Assembly (NCBI GenBank): GCA_004322265.1
Contig: SCSZ01000025.1
Location: forward strand, 1-32,492
Reading direction: 5' to 3'
DNA from: Patescibacteria group bacterium
GTDB lineage: Bacteria; Patescibacteriota; Saccharimonadia; Saccharimonadales; Saccharimonadaceae
Length of the DNA stretch: 32,492 bases
Shown: positions 19,155-26,603 of the stretch, one piece after another
How the letters are laid out: each line of letters opens with the position of its first letter
Position numbering within the stretch: the first letter of the stretch is position 1
Notes under the pieces: model-generated
Told to the model about the DNA's origin: nothing
What the model saw: only the letters and a program-made list of their open reading frames with translations
Database searches by the model: none
Made by a program: the position numbers and the translations under genes

Positions 19155-19348
19155 TGCCCAAAATGAAAACCCATAAAGGAACCGCCAAGCGGATCAAGAT
19201 TACCAGCACTGGTAAATTGACCCGTCGTCGCGCATTTGGCGCACACCTCCTGGCAGGTAAAGGTAAAGGCCGCAAGCGAAATATTAAAACTACCGCACTT
19301 GTTACCGGTGCGATGGCTAAGAACGTTCGACGAGCGTTAGGAATCTAA
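19154..19348 (+). CDS. rpmI: 50S ribosomal protein L35 (bL35)
   Basis: 64 aa, very basic, with the family pattern KMKTHKGTAKRIKIT at the N-terminus and RRRAFGAHLL in the middle. It binds 23S rRNA in the large subunit. Its ATG overlaps the infC stop codon by one base, so translation is likely coupled. infC-rpmI-rplT is the classical conserved order. Confidence 0.97.
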   Translation: MPKMKTHKGTAKRIKITSTGKLTRRRAFGAHLLAGKGKGRKRNIKTTALVTGAMAKNVRRALGI

Positions 19349-19351
19349 ATT

Positions 19352-19696
19352 ATGCGAGTTAAAAGAGGCGTTACAGCACGTGCGAAGCACAAAAAGATAT
19401 TAAAACTAGCTAAAGGTATGCAACATGATCGTACTCGTTCATACCGTCTAGCAAAACAAGCCGTTATCAAGGCTCTCCGTTACGCATATCGTGATCGTCG
19501 CAACAAAAAGCGCGACCTCCGTGGTACATGGATCACTAGGATTAATGCAGCAGCACGCGAACTAGGTGTTACTTATGGTAAGCTTATCGCCGGCCTTAAA
19601 GCTAGCAACATCGAATTGGATCGCAAGGTCTTGGCCGAACTTGCCGTCAGTGAACCAAAAGCATTCGCCGAAGTTGTTAAGTCAGCAAAAATTTAG
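19352..19696 (+). CDS. rplT: 50S ribosomal protein L20 (bL20)
   Basis: 114 aa, standard length. Typical L20 features are the N-terminal [21 protein letters not shown], the long basic helix ([18 protein letters not shown]) and the C-terminal globular part ([18 protein letters not shown]). It is an early assembly protein of the 50S subunit. The gene starts 3 nt after rpmI and is followed by a strong terminator. In E. coli, L20 represses this operon through a leader structure; the very short leader here makes the same mechanism unlikely. Confidence 0.97.
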   Translation: MRVKRGVTARAKHKKILKLAKGMQHDRTRSYRLAKQAVIKALRYAYRDRRNKKRDLRGTWITRINAAARELGVTYGKLIAGLKASNIELDRKVLAELAVSEPKAFAEVVKSAKI

Positions 19697-19717
19697 CTAT
19701 ACGAAACCTCAGTTATT

Positions 19718-19746
19718 AAAAAATCGCTCCTAGGAGCGATTTTTTA
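19718..19746. terminator. Bidirectional terminator, rplT / RNase P RNA
   Basis: A perfect 18-bp palindrome ATCGCTCCTAGGAGCGAT (19723-19740), flanked by A5 and T-rich runs, can stop the infC operon (plus) and RNase P RNA (minus), which end on either side. Confidence 0.88.
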
Positions 19747-19748
19747 AT

Positions 19749-20085
19749 AGGCAGTACATCGATAAGCCGGGTTCTGTCTGGGGTAATCATCTATCTAGCC
19801 GAATAGTTGCCTATTAGGTCAAGCGGATATCGGCCTGCGGACGAGTAGCCCTTAATGCAAACCTCCTTGCAGCTAACAGGGTTTACCTCCACGCCATGTC
19901 GCCATGGAATGCTGTGAGCTCTTACCTCACTCGTTTCACCTTTGCCCTTTGCAGGGTAGTTTCGTTTCTGTGGCACTTTCCCTAGAGTCGCCTCCGGTCG
20001 CCGTTAGCGACTGTTATTGCTCTACGCTGCCCGGACTTTCCTCTTATACCTTGGAGATACAAGCGATTACCTAATGTACTACCTA
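19749..20085 (-). ncRNA. rnpB: RNase P RNA, bacterial type A
   Basis: About 337 nt. Conserved cores are GAGGAAAGTCCGGGC near the 5' end (20029-20043) and AGACAGAACCCGGCTTATC near the 3' end (19761-19779). AGGTAGTACAT at the 5' end pairs with ATGTACTGCCT at the 3' end to form P1. Middle blocks such as AAAGGGCAAAGGTGAAACG and GGTAAGAGCTCAC match the type A fold. It is the catalytic subunit that trims tRNA (and tmRNA) 5' leaders. The ends are approximate. Confidence 0.95.
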
Positions 20086-20091
20086 CTAAGT

Positions 20092-20100
20092 AGTATAGCA
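20092..20100 (-). promoter_or_regulatory. RNase P RNA promoter (extended -10)
   Basis: TGC-TATACT on the minus strand, starting transcription near 20085, immediately past the stop codon of the Nudix-RNase H gene. No -35 is seen. Confidence 0.65.
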
Positions 20101-20103
20101 AAA

Positions 20104-20982
20104 TTACTCAATGTCGTTTTGATGTTCATCAAGTAACTTATTAACGAGTGCGTCAGCCATCTTGTTGAGCTCCCGTGGAACATGATGAAACTTGACGCTC
20201 TTAAATTTACTAAGAAGTGTCTGGACTCGTTCGTTAACTGGCCATAGTTCTCTGTTCTTAATTTTATAAAGTCCATTTAGTTGATTCACTACTAACATAC
20301 TATCGATTCGAAACTCCAAAGCATCAATACCTTTTTCAACCGCACGTTCGAGTCCCAAAAGAACGCCGTGGTATTCAGCTTGGTTGTTCGTCGTAATACC
20401 GATATACTCTCCTCCCTGATCAATAACAGTCTCGTTATCAAGAATCACAAAGGCAGCTGCAGAAGGGCCAGGGTTGCCTCTTGATCCACCATCAGAATAG
20501 ATTACAATACGTGTTTTATATGATGTATTTACATCTACGTTTTTTATCGGACTTTGCTCAGTCGATTTTGTTATAGCTGTTGTGTTTTTTGAATTTAACA
20601 GATAGTATGCACTGTTTCGAAATTCGTTTTGTTGTATTTCTGACTTCGATTTCCATTCATATTTATCATAACTTCTACCCGGTCTTAGTGGGGTATCCTT
20701 CGATACATTATCTATTCTGTAGACGATAAAAACGTGCTGCACGTCCCCTTCTTCTCGATCGGTCATTGACATAACATCCTCAAGTTGAAGATTTTGAACA
20801 TCAACTCCAATATCATTATGGAGATGTCGACGCATACCATCATCCGGTTGCTCATTATCCTCTAATGTACCGCCAGGTAGCTCAAACTTACCGACAATAC
20901 CAGGGCGTCCTTGTGATCTGCGAAGAAATAGGATCTTGTCTCTATCTTGGATAATTGCCTGTACGACAACTCGTTGTTTCAT
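20104..20982 (-). CDS. Nudix-like / RNase HI fusion protein
   Basis: 292 aa from the ATG at 20982 (SD-like AAAGAG). The N-terminal ~130 residues are Nudix-like (VVVQAIIQDRDKILFLRRS, GKFELPGGTLEDNEQ), but the Nudix box is degenerate: GGTLEDNEQ..RRHLHNDIGV has His and Asn-Asp where REUxEE supplies metal-binding glutamates. The C-terminal ~140 residues form an RNase HI domain with all four acidic residues in place: IYSDGGSRGNPGP, NNQAEYHGVLLGLERA, IDSMLVVNQLNG and NKMADALV. It probably cleaves RNA in RNA-DNA hybrids, with the Nudix part perhaps only binding a nucleotide. An upstream in-frame start at 21111 adds 43 residues of odd composition (MFCGYPPCLYGW..). It is rejected because the promoter-like TGC-TACACT (21023-21031) lies inside it. 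Confidence 0.88.
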   Translation of the reverse strand: MKQRVVVQAIIQDRDKILFLRRSQGRPGIVGKFELPGGTLEDNEQPDDGMRRHLHNDIGVDVQNLQLEDVMSMTDREEGDVQHVFIVYRIDNVSKDTPLRPGRSYDKYEWKSKSEIQQNEFRNSAYYLLNSKNTTAITKSTEQSPIKNVDVNTSYKTRIVIYSDGGSRGNPGPSAAAFVILDNETVIDQGGEYIGITTNNQAEYHGVLLGLERAVEKGIDALEFRIDSMLVVNQLNGLYKIKNRELWPVNERVQTLLSKFKSVKFHHVPRELNKMADALVNKLLDEHQNDIE

Positions 20983-21022
20983 CAGTAGTGCTCTTTCTGT
21001 TTTTGTATCATGCTTATGTATA

Positions 21023-21031
21023 AGTGTAGCA
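21023..21031 (-). promoter_or_regulatory. Possible promoter of the Nudix-RNase H gene
   Basis: TGC-TACACT on the minus strand, about 40 nt before the ATG at 20982. No clear -35. Confidence 0.4.
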
Positions 21032-21209
21032 TTTTCACGAAAAATCCCAGGGTTTGCTTTTGACGCTTGATATTCCCAACCGTAAAGGCAAGGTGGGTAC
21101 CCGCAAAACATTTCCGCAGAAATGAATAATTTTGAGTTCCCTATCTATATGATAATTCAGGAAAATCATGCACGCCTAGGCTTACCCTGGGACACTATCT
21201 ATTATAAAC

Positions 21210-21848
21210 CTAAACGGTAAAGATGTGGCTGAAGACTGAGATAAAAAAATTAATAACAGTAGCCATAAAGGTACCCAACCCTGAACCTGCGATTAGTACG
21301 ATTACAAATACCACAATAATACCGTACCGTTCGATAACTTCCATGCCACGTTTCACGAACTCAGGCGCAAGTGCATATAACACTCGTGATCCATCGAGAG
21401 GAGGAATTGGTATAAGATTAAAAATAAAGAAGCCTAGATTCACAGATACTAATGCTCCGAAGATTTGACCTTCTAGAGTATGAATCGTCGGCATGCCAAC
21501 GAGAGCCCAGATACCAAAGCTAATAAATGCAATTACGAAATTTGTCAGTGGCCCCGCCAATGCAACCAAGGCAGCACCCCACTCTCCATAGCGAACGTTA
21601 TAGGGGTTAAATGGCACCGGCTTGGCACCGCCAAAGATAGGCAGACCTGAAATTGCAAGAATTATCGGTAAGATGATCGTCATGAATGGATCAATATGCT
21701 TAATAGGATTGAGGCTTAGTCTCCCCTGCGCCTTGGCCGTATTATCACCTAGCCAGTACGCGACAAATCCGTGCATTGCCTCGTGAAAGGTCATCGAAAA
21801 CAGGATAACACCTAAAACGATGGCAATATAGACAATATCAATACTCAT
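21210..21848 (-). CDS. Site-2-protease-family (M50) membrane metalloprotease
   Basis: 212 aa from the ATG at 21848. The zinc motif HEAMHG (HExxH) falls in the first third and NLIPIPPLDGSRVL (the NPxPxxDG-type motif with the third ligand Asp) in the last. Five to six membrane segments. This short rhomboid-like S2P group lacks a PDZ domain and cuts substrates within the membrane; the substrate is unknown. TATAAT (21856-21861) ends 7 nt before the ATG and no good SD exists, so the mRNA is probably leaderless. A TTG 10 codons upstream would lie upstream of this -10 box and is less likely. No terminator is seen before the next gene. Confidence 0.9.
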   Translation of the reverse strand: MSIDIVYIAIVLGVILFSMTFHEAMHGFVAYWLGDNTAKAQGRLSLNPIKHIDPFMTIILPIILAISGLPIFGGAKPVPFNPYNVRYGEWGAALVALAGPLTNFVIAFISFGIWALVGMPTIHTLEGQIFGALVSVNLGFFIFNLIPIPPLDGSRVLYALAPEFVKRGMEVIERYGIIVVFVIVLIAGSGLGTFMATVINFFISVFSHIFTV

Positions 21849-21855
21849 TGACCCT

Positions 21856-21861
21856 ATTATA
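21856..21861 (-). promoter_or_regulatory. -10 box of the M50 protease gene (leaderless)
   Basis: A consensus TATAAT 7 nt before the ATG. The -35 is not clear. Confidence 0.6.
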
Positions 21862-21876
21862 ACGTAGTTCACAAAC

Positions 21877-21988
21877 AAAAAGCCTGACCGCGGGTGGCAT
21901 TTGATGGGGCAACACCCGCTTTTGATGTTTCTGAACGAAAATCAAAAGAAGGGGTAAATCAAAGGACAGGACCCGAGGGGCTTTTGAG
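21877..21988 (-). ncRNA. Candidate branched structured RNA between M50 and rpmB
   Basis: Three nested or adjacent pairings: CCTGACC (21883-21889)/GGACAGG (21964-21970, one mismatch) closes two hairpins, GCGGGTG (21890-21896)/CACCCGC (21913-21919) and TTTTGAT..TTTC (21920-21932)/GAAA..ATCAAAA (21937-21947). On the minus strand the closing stem is followed by TTTTTGTTTG, as in a terminator, just ahead of the M50 promoter. A weak TATAGA lies upstream on that strand. No family is recognised, and the strand and ends are inferred. Confidence 0.4.
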
Positions 21989-21998
21989 GTGTCTATAC

Positions 21999-22027
21999 TT
22001 GACGAAACAGAGATGAAAATGTATACT
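21999..22027 (+). promoter_or_regulatory. rpmB promoter
   Basis: TTGACG (21999-22004), 17 nt, TATACT (22022-22027). The start is expected near 22034. Confidence 0.8.
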
Positions 22028-22062
22028 GATACAGATTGTTAAAAATAAGTGGAAGTAACGAA

Positions 22063-22257
22063 ATGGCAGCACGATGCGAACTAACCGGCAAAGGTAAACA
22101 ATTTGGCCACAATGTGAGCTTCTCTTTGCGTCGCACTAACCGCGTTTTTAAACCAAACCTACAAAAAAAGACATTTGAATTCAATGGCCAAAAAATAACC
22201 ATGATTCTTAGTACCCAAGCTATCCGTACACTCAAGAAAAAAGGCATTCTCGCCTAA
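22063..22257 (+). CDS. rpmB: 50S ribosomal protein L28 (bL28)
   Basis: 64 aa, basic, with the L28 hallmarks [24 protein letters not shown] and [10 protein letters not shown]. It is a structural protein of the large subunit. The ATG at 22063 has a GGAAG Shine-Dalgarno about 8 nt upstream and gives the family N-terminus; an upstream in-frame TTG (22036) would start at the transcription start and is unlikely. It is monocistronic, with its own promoter and terminator. Confidence 0.96.
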   Translation: MAARCELTGKGKQFGHNVSFSLRRTNRVFKPNLQKKTFEFNGQKITMILSTQAIRTLKKKGILA

Positions 22258-22272
22258 AAGTTCCAGCCAATA

Positions 22273-22300
22273 AAAAAATATCCCAATCGGGATATTTTTT
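22273..22300. terminator. Bidirectional terminator, rpmB / thrS operon
   Basis: AAAAAATATCCC pairs with GGGATATTTTTT around a 4-nt loop, with T-runs on both strands. It ends rpmB (plus) and the thrS operon (minus). Confidence 0.88.
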
Positions 22301-22315
22301 TTATAATAGCTACTT

Positions 22316-22951
22316 TTAGCTACGAGTCAGTTCAACAACAGTAAGCGTTGCTGGAATTGACGCAGGACTTTTAACCTTATATTTGGCAACTGTCTCGACG
22401 GGAGCTCCTAACTCCGTGGTAAACTGGGCTAATTCACCCTGAGGTACCTCGTACTTTAGGGCTTTATCGTCATAGTGAACGGGTATAACAACCTTGGGAT
22501 CAATTTTGCTCACCAAGCTGATGGCACCTGTAGCGTCTAGTGTATAACCGTTACCCCCGACAGGAATAATCAAAATATCAAGCAAACCGAGCTCTTCAAG
22601 CTGATCTTCGCTCAGTTTTTCGTATATGTTTCCAATCACACCGATACGCACATCGCCTACTTCAATCCGATACATTGTGCTAAGGAGAGGCTGGCCTTCG
22701 GCATCAAGATGTCGCTGAGCCGGGACTCCCTTTATATCAAAATCTGCAACACCGTACTCACCTGGACCTTCAATAAGTAGTTTAGCGTCCTGTCCGTTGG
22801 TAGCAAAGCGTGCTTCGGTCGCAATTTCAACCGCATCTTTTATAACAATGTCTTTTAAACCCACAATTGATAGCTTTGGATCAATGACAAGTGTAGCCTT
22901 TTTTGTTGTGATGAGTACTGTATTACCACCTTTATATTCAATATCAAACAT
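22316..22951 (-). CDS. Metallo-beta-lactamase-fold protein lacking the zinc motif
   Basis: 211 aa resembling the YtkL/UPF0173-type beta-lactamase fold (PF13483): GNTVLITTKKATLVIDPK at the start, IIPVGGNGYTLDATGA and PKVVIPVHYDD (one His kept) in the C-terminal half. The HxHxDH zinc motif expected after the first strands is missing; the place holds ATEARFATNGQDAKLLIEGPGEY. It is probably not a hydrolase and may be a binding protein. It is the last gene of the thrS operon, 12 nt after the HTH protein, with SD AGGGG. Function unknown. Confidence 0.75.
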   Translation of the reverse strand: MFDIEYKGGNTVLITTKKATLVIDPKLSIVGLKDIVIKDAVEIATEARFATNGQDAKLLIEGPGEYGVADFDIKGVPAQRHLDAEGQPLLSTMYRIEVGDVRIGVIGNIYEKLSEDQLEELGLLDILIIPVGGNGYTLDATGAISLVSKIDPKVVIPVHYDDKALKYEVPQGELAQFTTELGAPVETVAKYKVKSPASIPATLTVVELTRS

Positions 22952-22963
22952 TCTTCTTCCCCT

Positions 22964-23569
22964 TTATTTCTGATCTATTAAGACATTGTCTTTATCAACG
23001 ACGACGGTATATTTACCATTCAATATCTCTGTTATAAACCTATCTCGAATACTCAGTCGATAATAGAACTCATCGTATGATAGCACGGTATAGTTAATAT
23101 CACGACCTTCACCTTTTTCTATCAACTTGATGGCTGCTTTTACTTTGGCCCCAACTAGATTTCCGACCAGGACAACATCAACCTGGCTCGACGACCCACG
23201 AACAAGTACTCCAGCAAATAGTGCCAGGCGAAGGCCAGGAATGGCGCGAATGGCAATACTGTATTCATCTGAAGAGCTATCATCAACAAGTGGCACAGCA
23301 CTGACTTCGTTAACATTATCGCCAAAAATCGCACGAAGTGGCACATAATAGTCGTATCGCTGATTGACTTGGTAGTATAGCTTATTATCTGCACTGTCGC
23401 TTGTAATAATACCGACGTCAAGCATATTAGATAGTTCACGACGGACAGAGTTAATTTGTTCGTCAATTTTGCGCGTTATCTCGCGTACATAGAAAGATTG
23501 GCCTGGACTATTGAGGAACAGGTGTAATAATTTCACCCTTGTCTTTGAACCAAATAGTGCGTCAATCAT
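22964..23569 (-). CDS. Winged-helix protein with nucleotidyltransferase-like C-terminal domain
   Basis: 201 aa. The N-terminal ~80 residues form a winged helix-turn-helix (LFGSKTRVKLLHLFLNSPG, FYVREITRKIDEQINSVRREL, LYYQVN wing). The C-terminal part resembles the minimal nucleotidyltransferase fold often attached to such HTH domains (GLRLALFAGVLVRGSSSQVDVVLVG), but the catalytic GS..DxD pattern is degenerate. It is likely a DNA-binding regulator. SD AGGGG, 7 nt from the ATG. A palindrome at 23591-23609, just upstream and over -10-like sequence, could be its own operator. Confidence 0.75.
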   Translation of the reverse strand: MIDALFGSKTRVKLLHLFLNSPGQSFYVREITRKIDEQINSVRRELSNMLDVGIITSDSADNKLYYQVNQRYDYYVPLRAIFGDNVNEVSAVPLVDDSSSDEYSIAIRAIPGLRLALFAGVLVRGSSSQVDVVLVGNLVGAKVKAAIKLIEKGEGRDINYTVLSYDEFYYRLSIRDRFITEILNGKYTVVVDKDNVLIDQK

Positions 23570-23590
23570 CTATATCCCCTTGGTAACTTT

Positions 23591-23609
23591 CGTGTTCTAT
23601 AATAACACG
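23591..23609. promoter_or_regulatory. Possible operator/promoter before the HTH gene
   Basis: CGTGTT-7 nt-AACACG encloses CTATAAT, which reads as a -10-like TATTAT/TATAGA on the minus strand. A 6-bp inverted repeat over a -10 box beside a winged-helix gene suggests autoregulation. The match is modest. Confidence 0.4.
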
Positions 23610-23610
23610 A

Positions 23611-24495
23611 TTATTCGATGTGGGCGAGCTGATTAGACAAATATGTGTTCGCATCACTTAGATCAAGCCAATGAATAAACTTATTACGTTTTAGCCATGT
23701 TAGTTGTCGTTTTGCGAGTCTCCAATCGATAGTCGCTGATTGAACTTTTAGCTCATCAATAGTCAGCTCATTTTGCAAATATTTATGTATCAATGGGTAG
23801 ATATTTGACGTCATCGATTCACTTTTCCAACCATACATTTTGCCCAATTTTTTCGCCTCTTCAACTACTCCGTTTTCTAACATTTGTTCAATTCTTGTTT
23901 CAATTCGATTACGTAGCACATTTTTATCTGTTGTTATTCCGACAATAATATTTTTATAAACTGGAGTCGCATTTTGCTCGACGTTTACCGCTGCGTTCTC
24001 AATTGCACGCATAACATAGCGCTTATTTTTATCATTCTCAGGGAGGTTAATATTGTGCTCACTACAGTAGTCGTGGAGTTCATCTAAAGACATCTGTTGT
24101 AATTCTAACCTCAGTTTTTCATTTACAACACTCCCAAATGTGTACCCAAATAGCACTGCGTCTACATATAGTCCCGTACCTCCAACCAAGAATGGTATGT
24201 GGCCTCTATTTCGTATCTCAACTATCTTTCGATCCGCATACTTCCTAAAGTTTGCGGCCGTAAAACGGGCTCCAGGCTCGACTAAGTCTAGTCCCCAGTG
24301 CGCAACTAGTTGTTGTTCGTCCTGTGTTGGTTTAGCAGTCGCAATATCGAGACCTGTATAGATAGTACGAGAGTCTGCACAAATAATTTCGCCATTAAAA
24401 CGCCCTGCTAAATCGATAGCAAGCTTCGATTTTCCACTTGCGGTCGGACCAACAATTACCACTAGTGGTAACTCACTTACGGGTTCGGTTGCCAT
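23611..24495 (-). CDS. miaA: tRNA dimethylallyltransferase
   Basis: 294 aa, normal length. It adds a dimethylallyl group to A37 of tRNAs that read codons starting with U. Visible motifs are the P-loop GPTASGKS (16-23), DSRTIYTGLDIATAKP (~41-56) with the catalytic Asp, FLVGGTGLYVDAVLFGY (~101-117), and the C-terminal basic RLAKRQLTWLKRN. The ATG lies inside the end of the alkyltransferase-like gene (19-nt overlap), so the two are translationally coupled. The reading frames differ, and the P-loop spacing supports this start. Confidence 0.95.
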   Translation of the reverse strand: MATEPVSELPLVVIVGPTASGKSKLAIDLAGRFNGEIICADSRTIYTGLDIATAKPTQDEQQLVAHWGLDLVEPGARFTAANFRKYADRKIVEIRNRGHIPFLVGGTGLYVDAVLFGYTFGSVVNEKLRLELQQMSLDELHDYCSEHNINLPENDKNKRYVMRAIENAAVNVEQNATPVYKNIIVGITTDKNVLRNRIETRIEQMLENGVVEEAKKLGKMYGWKSESMTSNIYPLIHKYLQNELTIDELKVQSATIDWRLAKRQLTWLKRNKFIHWLDLSDANTYLSNQLAHIE

Positions 24496-24788
24496 CTTAA
24501 ATCCTTGAAATTATCAACAATATAGTTGGTACAGTTAATGCCTTCCTGCTTTAGTAGCTGAGCTTGAACTTCTCTGCCTCCATAGAACCCGGAGGCCAGC
24601 CCTCCAAAACGATTCACAAGCCGATGCCACGGCAAACTCGTATCACCAAAATGAGCTATGCCACCAACAACTCGAGATGCGTGTGCGTGGCCAGCAAGCG
24701 CAGCCAAATCGCCGTAGGTAGTAACCTGCCCATAGGGCACTTGAGCCATCAAGCTTTCTACTTTATCTCGAAAATTACCATCAACCAT
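24477..24788 (-). CDS. atl: Alkyltransferase-like (ATL) DNA damage-binding protein
   Basis: 103 aa of the MGMT DNA-binding domain. It contains VPYGQVTTYGDLAALAGH (~17-34) and SRVVGGI, but the alkyl-acceptor PCHR motif is PWHR (53-56), with Trp54 in place of the reactive Cys. That substitution defines ATL proteins, which bind O6-alkylguanine without removing the alkyl group and flag it for nucleotide excision repair. It starts 3 nt after thrS and overlaps miaA by 19 nt. Why a DNA lesion sensor sits between two tRNA-related genes is not evident; operon packing is the simplest reason. Confidence 0.9.
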   Translation of the reverse strand: MVDGNFRDKVESLMAQVPYGQVTTYGDLAALAGHAHASRVVGGIAHFGDTSLPWHRLVNRFGGLASGFYGGREVQAQLLKQEGINCTNYIVDNFKDLRWQPNP

Positions 24789-24791
24789 AAT

Positions 24792-26603
24792 CTATAGCTT
24801 CTGTAGATATGTAGCCAGCTCATCGAGCTTCAACTTCTCTTCACCTGATTGAGTTCGGACGCTCACCTCCTGGTTATCCTTGTCCTGCTGGCCAATGATG
24901 AGTTGCACGGGAATTTTCCAAGTGGTCGCTTCGCGAATTTTCTTACCGAGCGATTCGTTACGATCATCGAGGGTATAACGAATTTCATTGTACTTTACAG
25001 GCTTCATTAATGTTAGGCCGTTCAGTACCGCCTTAACCTCGTCTACATAATCAAGTACTGTATCGTTAATTGTCAGTATCCGTACCTGCTCAGGCGCAAC
25101 CCAGAACGGAAACCATCCGGCGGTGTGCTCGATAAAGACACTTAGGAAGCGCTCAATCGAGCCTAGGAGTGCACAGTGGATCATGACGGGTGTCTGGGCG
25201 TTACCCTCGGCGTCAGTGTACTGCAGACCAAATCGACCTGGTTGAACGAAGTCTAGTTGCACGGTTGCAACTTGATGCTCACGACCAATCGCATCAGTTG
25301 CCATGAAGTCGATTTTAGGACCATAAAATGCTGCTTCACCGTCTTGTTCAAAGTAATCAAGCTTATTGGAAACGACCGCAGCTTTAAGTTGTGCCTGCGC
25401 AGAATCCCATAACGACTGCTCACCAAGATAACCGTCCCCGTCATCGCGATACGACAACCTGACACGCAGATTCATATCGATCGTACTATATAGTTCGCGG
25501 GCACTTGCTAATAAGTTATTGATCTCTGCCTCGATCTGATCAGGCCGACAGAACACATGACTGTCATCCTGGGTAAGAGACCGGACACGGTTGAGCCCAC
25601 CTAACTCACCCGTTTTTTCGTCGCGATAATCCGTTGTTGTTTCTAGGTACCTGATTGGCATATCGCGGTAGCTTCGTGGACGACTGGCATAGATCTGTGT
25701 GTGGTGTGGGCAATTCATTGGTTTTAAGGCCATCTTGTCGTCAGTCTCCTGGCTGGTAACGAGAAACAATTCATCTCCGAACTTGGCCCAGTGCCCAGAT
25801 GTCTCGTATAGATCTGTCTTGGTAATGTGTGGCGTCCAGACTTTTTGAAAACCAAATCCTAAGCGTAACTGATTAGAATAACTGGCAAACAGGTCGCGTA
25901 AGATCGTCCCACGAGGCGTGAAAAGTGGTAGACCTGCACCAACCAGCTGCGAAACCGTGTAGATATCTAGCTCTTTACCAAGACGTCTGTGATCACGTAG
26001 TTTGGCTTGTTCGAGCATCTCTAGATGTTGGTCTAGCTCCTCTTGAGTGGCGAATGCGACACCATACAAGCGTTGCATCTGTGGGTTCTTCTCGTTCCCT
26101 CGCCAGTAAGCACCAGCAACTCGTAGCAGTTTGAACGCGCCTACATCCTTGGTGTTGGCGACATGCGGACCGCGGCAAAGATCAACGAAATTACCGTTTT
26201 TGTAAAACGACACGTTTTCTACAGCCGAGTCGCCATCGGTCGCAAGTCCTAATTCGCTCACGTCCAAATCTTTGGCTACTGTCGTACCTGATCGTTTGAG
26301 GTCATTTAGCAACTCTTCCTTATATGGCTGGTGGTTCTCCCGAGCCCAGTCAATCGCCTGATCGATCGGCATTTCAAATCGCTCGAAGTCATCACCATAG
26401 CCGATGATGCCACGCATTTCCTTCTCGATTTTAGGAAAGTTTGCTTCTGATATTTTGATTTCACCCAGGTCAATATCATAATAGAAGCCATTATCAACCA
26501 CTGGTCCAACGCCAAATTTAGCGTCTGGCCACAAGCGCTGCACTGCTGCGGCAGTAATATGCGCGAGGCTGTGTCTCATTGCGTGTAGTTGCTCGTCGTT
26601 CAT
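24792..26603 (-). CDS. thrS: Threonyl-tRNA synthetase, TGS-less
   Basis: 603 aa. It charges tRNA-Thr. The protein begins at the N2 editing domain (HSLAH, H11 and H15; CRGPH with C143), so the ~60-residue N-terminal TGS domain of E. coli ThrRS is absent. The class II core follows, with zinc ligands in PMNCPHHTQ, DDSHVFC and IHCALLGS..EHTAGWFPFW, motif 2 in RVRSLTQDDSH, and the anticodon-binding domain after ~500. SD AAAGGAG sits 7 nt before the ATG, directly after a terminator-like hairpin of a T-box-type leader. It is the first gene of thrS-atl-miaA-HTH-MBL. Confidence 0.96.
   Translation of the reverse strand: MNDEQLHAMRHSLAHITAAAVQRLWPDAKFGVGPVVDNGFYYDIDLGEIKISEANFPKIEKEMRGIIGYGDDFERFEMPIDQAIDWARENHQPYKEELLNDLKRSGTTVAKDLDVSELGLATDGDSAVENVSFYKNGNFVDLCRGPHVANTKDVGAFKLLRVAGAYWRGNEKNPQMQRLYGVAFATQEELDQHLEMLEQAKLRDHRRLGKELDIYTVSQLVGAGLPLFTPRGTILRDLFASYSNQLRLGFGFQKVWTPHITKTDLYETSGHWAKFGDELFLVTSQETDDKMALKPMNCPHHTQIYASRPRSYRDMPIRYLETTTDYRDEKTGELGGLNRVRSLTQDDSHVFCRPDQIEAEINNLLASARELYSTIDMNLRVRLSYRDDGDGYLGEQSLWDSAQAQLKAAVVSNKLDYFEQDGEAAFYGPKIDFMATDAIGREHQVATVQLDFVQPGRFGLQYTDAEGNAQTPVMIHCALLGSIERFLSVFIEHTAGWFPFWVAPEQVRILTINDTVLDYVDEVKAVLNGLTLMKPVKYNEIRYTLDDRNESLGKKIREATTWKIPVQLIIGQQDKDNQEVSVRTQSGEEKLKLDELATYLQKL

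Noticed and set aside
20982-21111. N-terminal extension of the Nudix-RNase H protein to 335 aa
   Set aside because: The extra 43 residues are Cys/Trp/Tyr-rich and unlike the domain, and a promoter-like element lies inside them; the ATG at 20982 fits the Nudix fold start.
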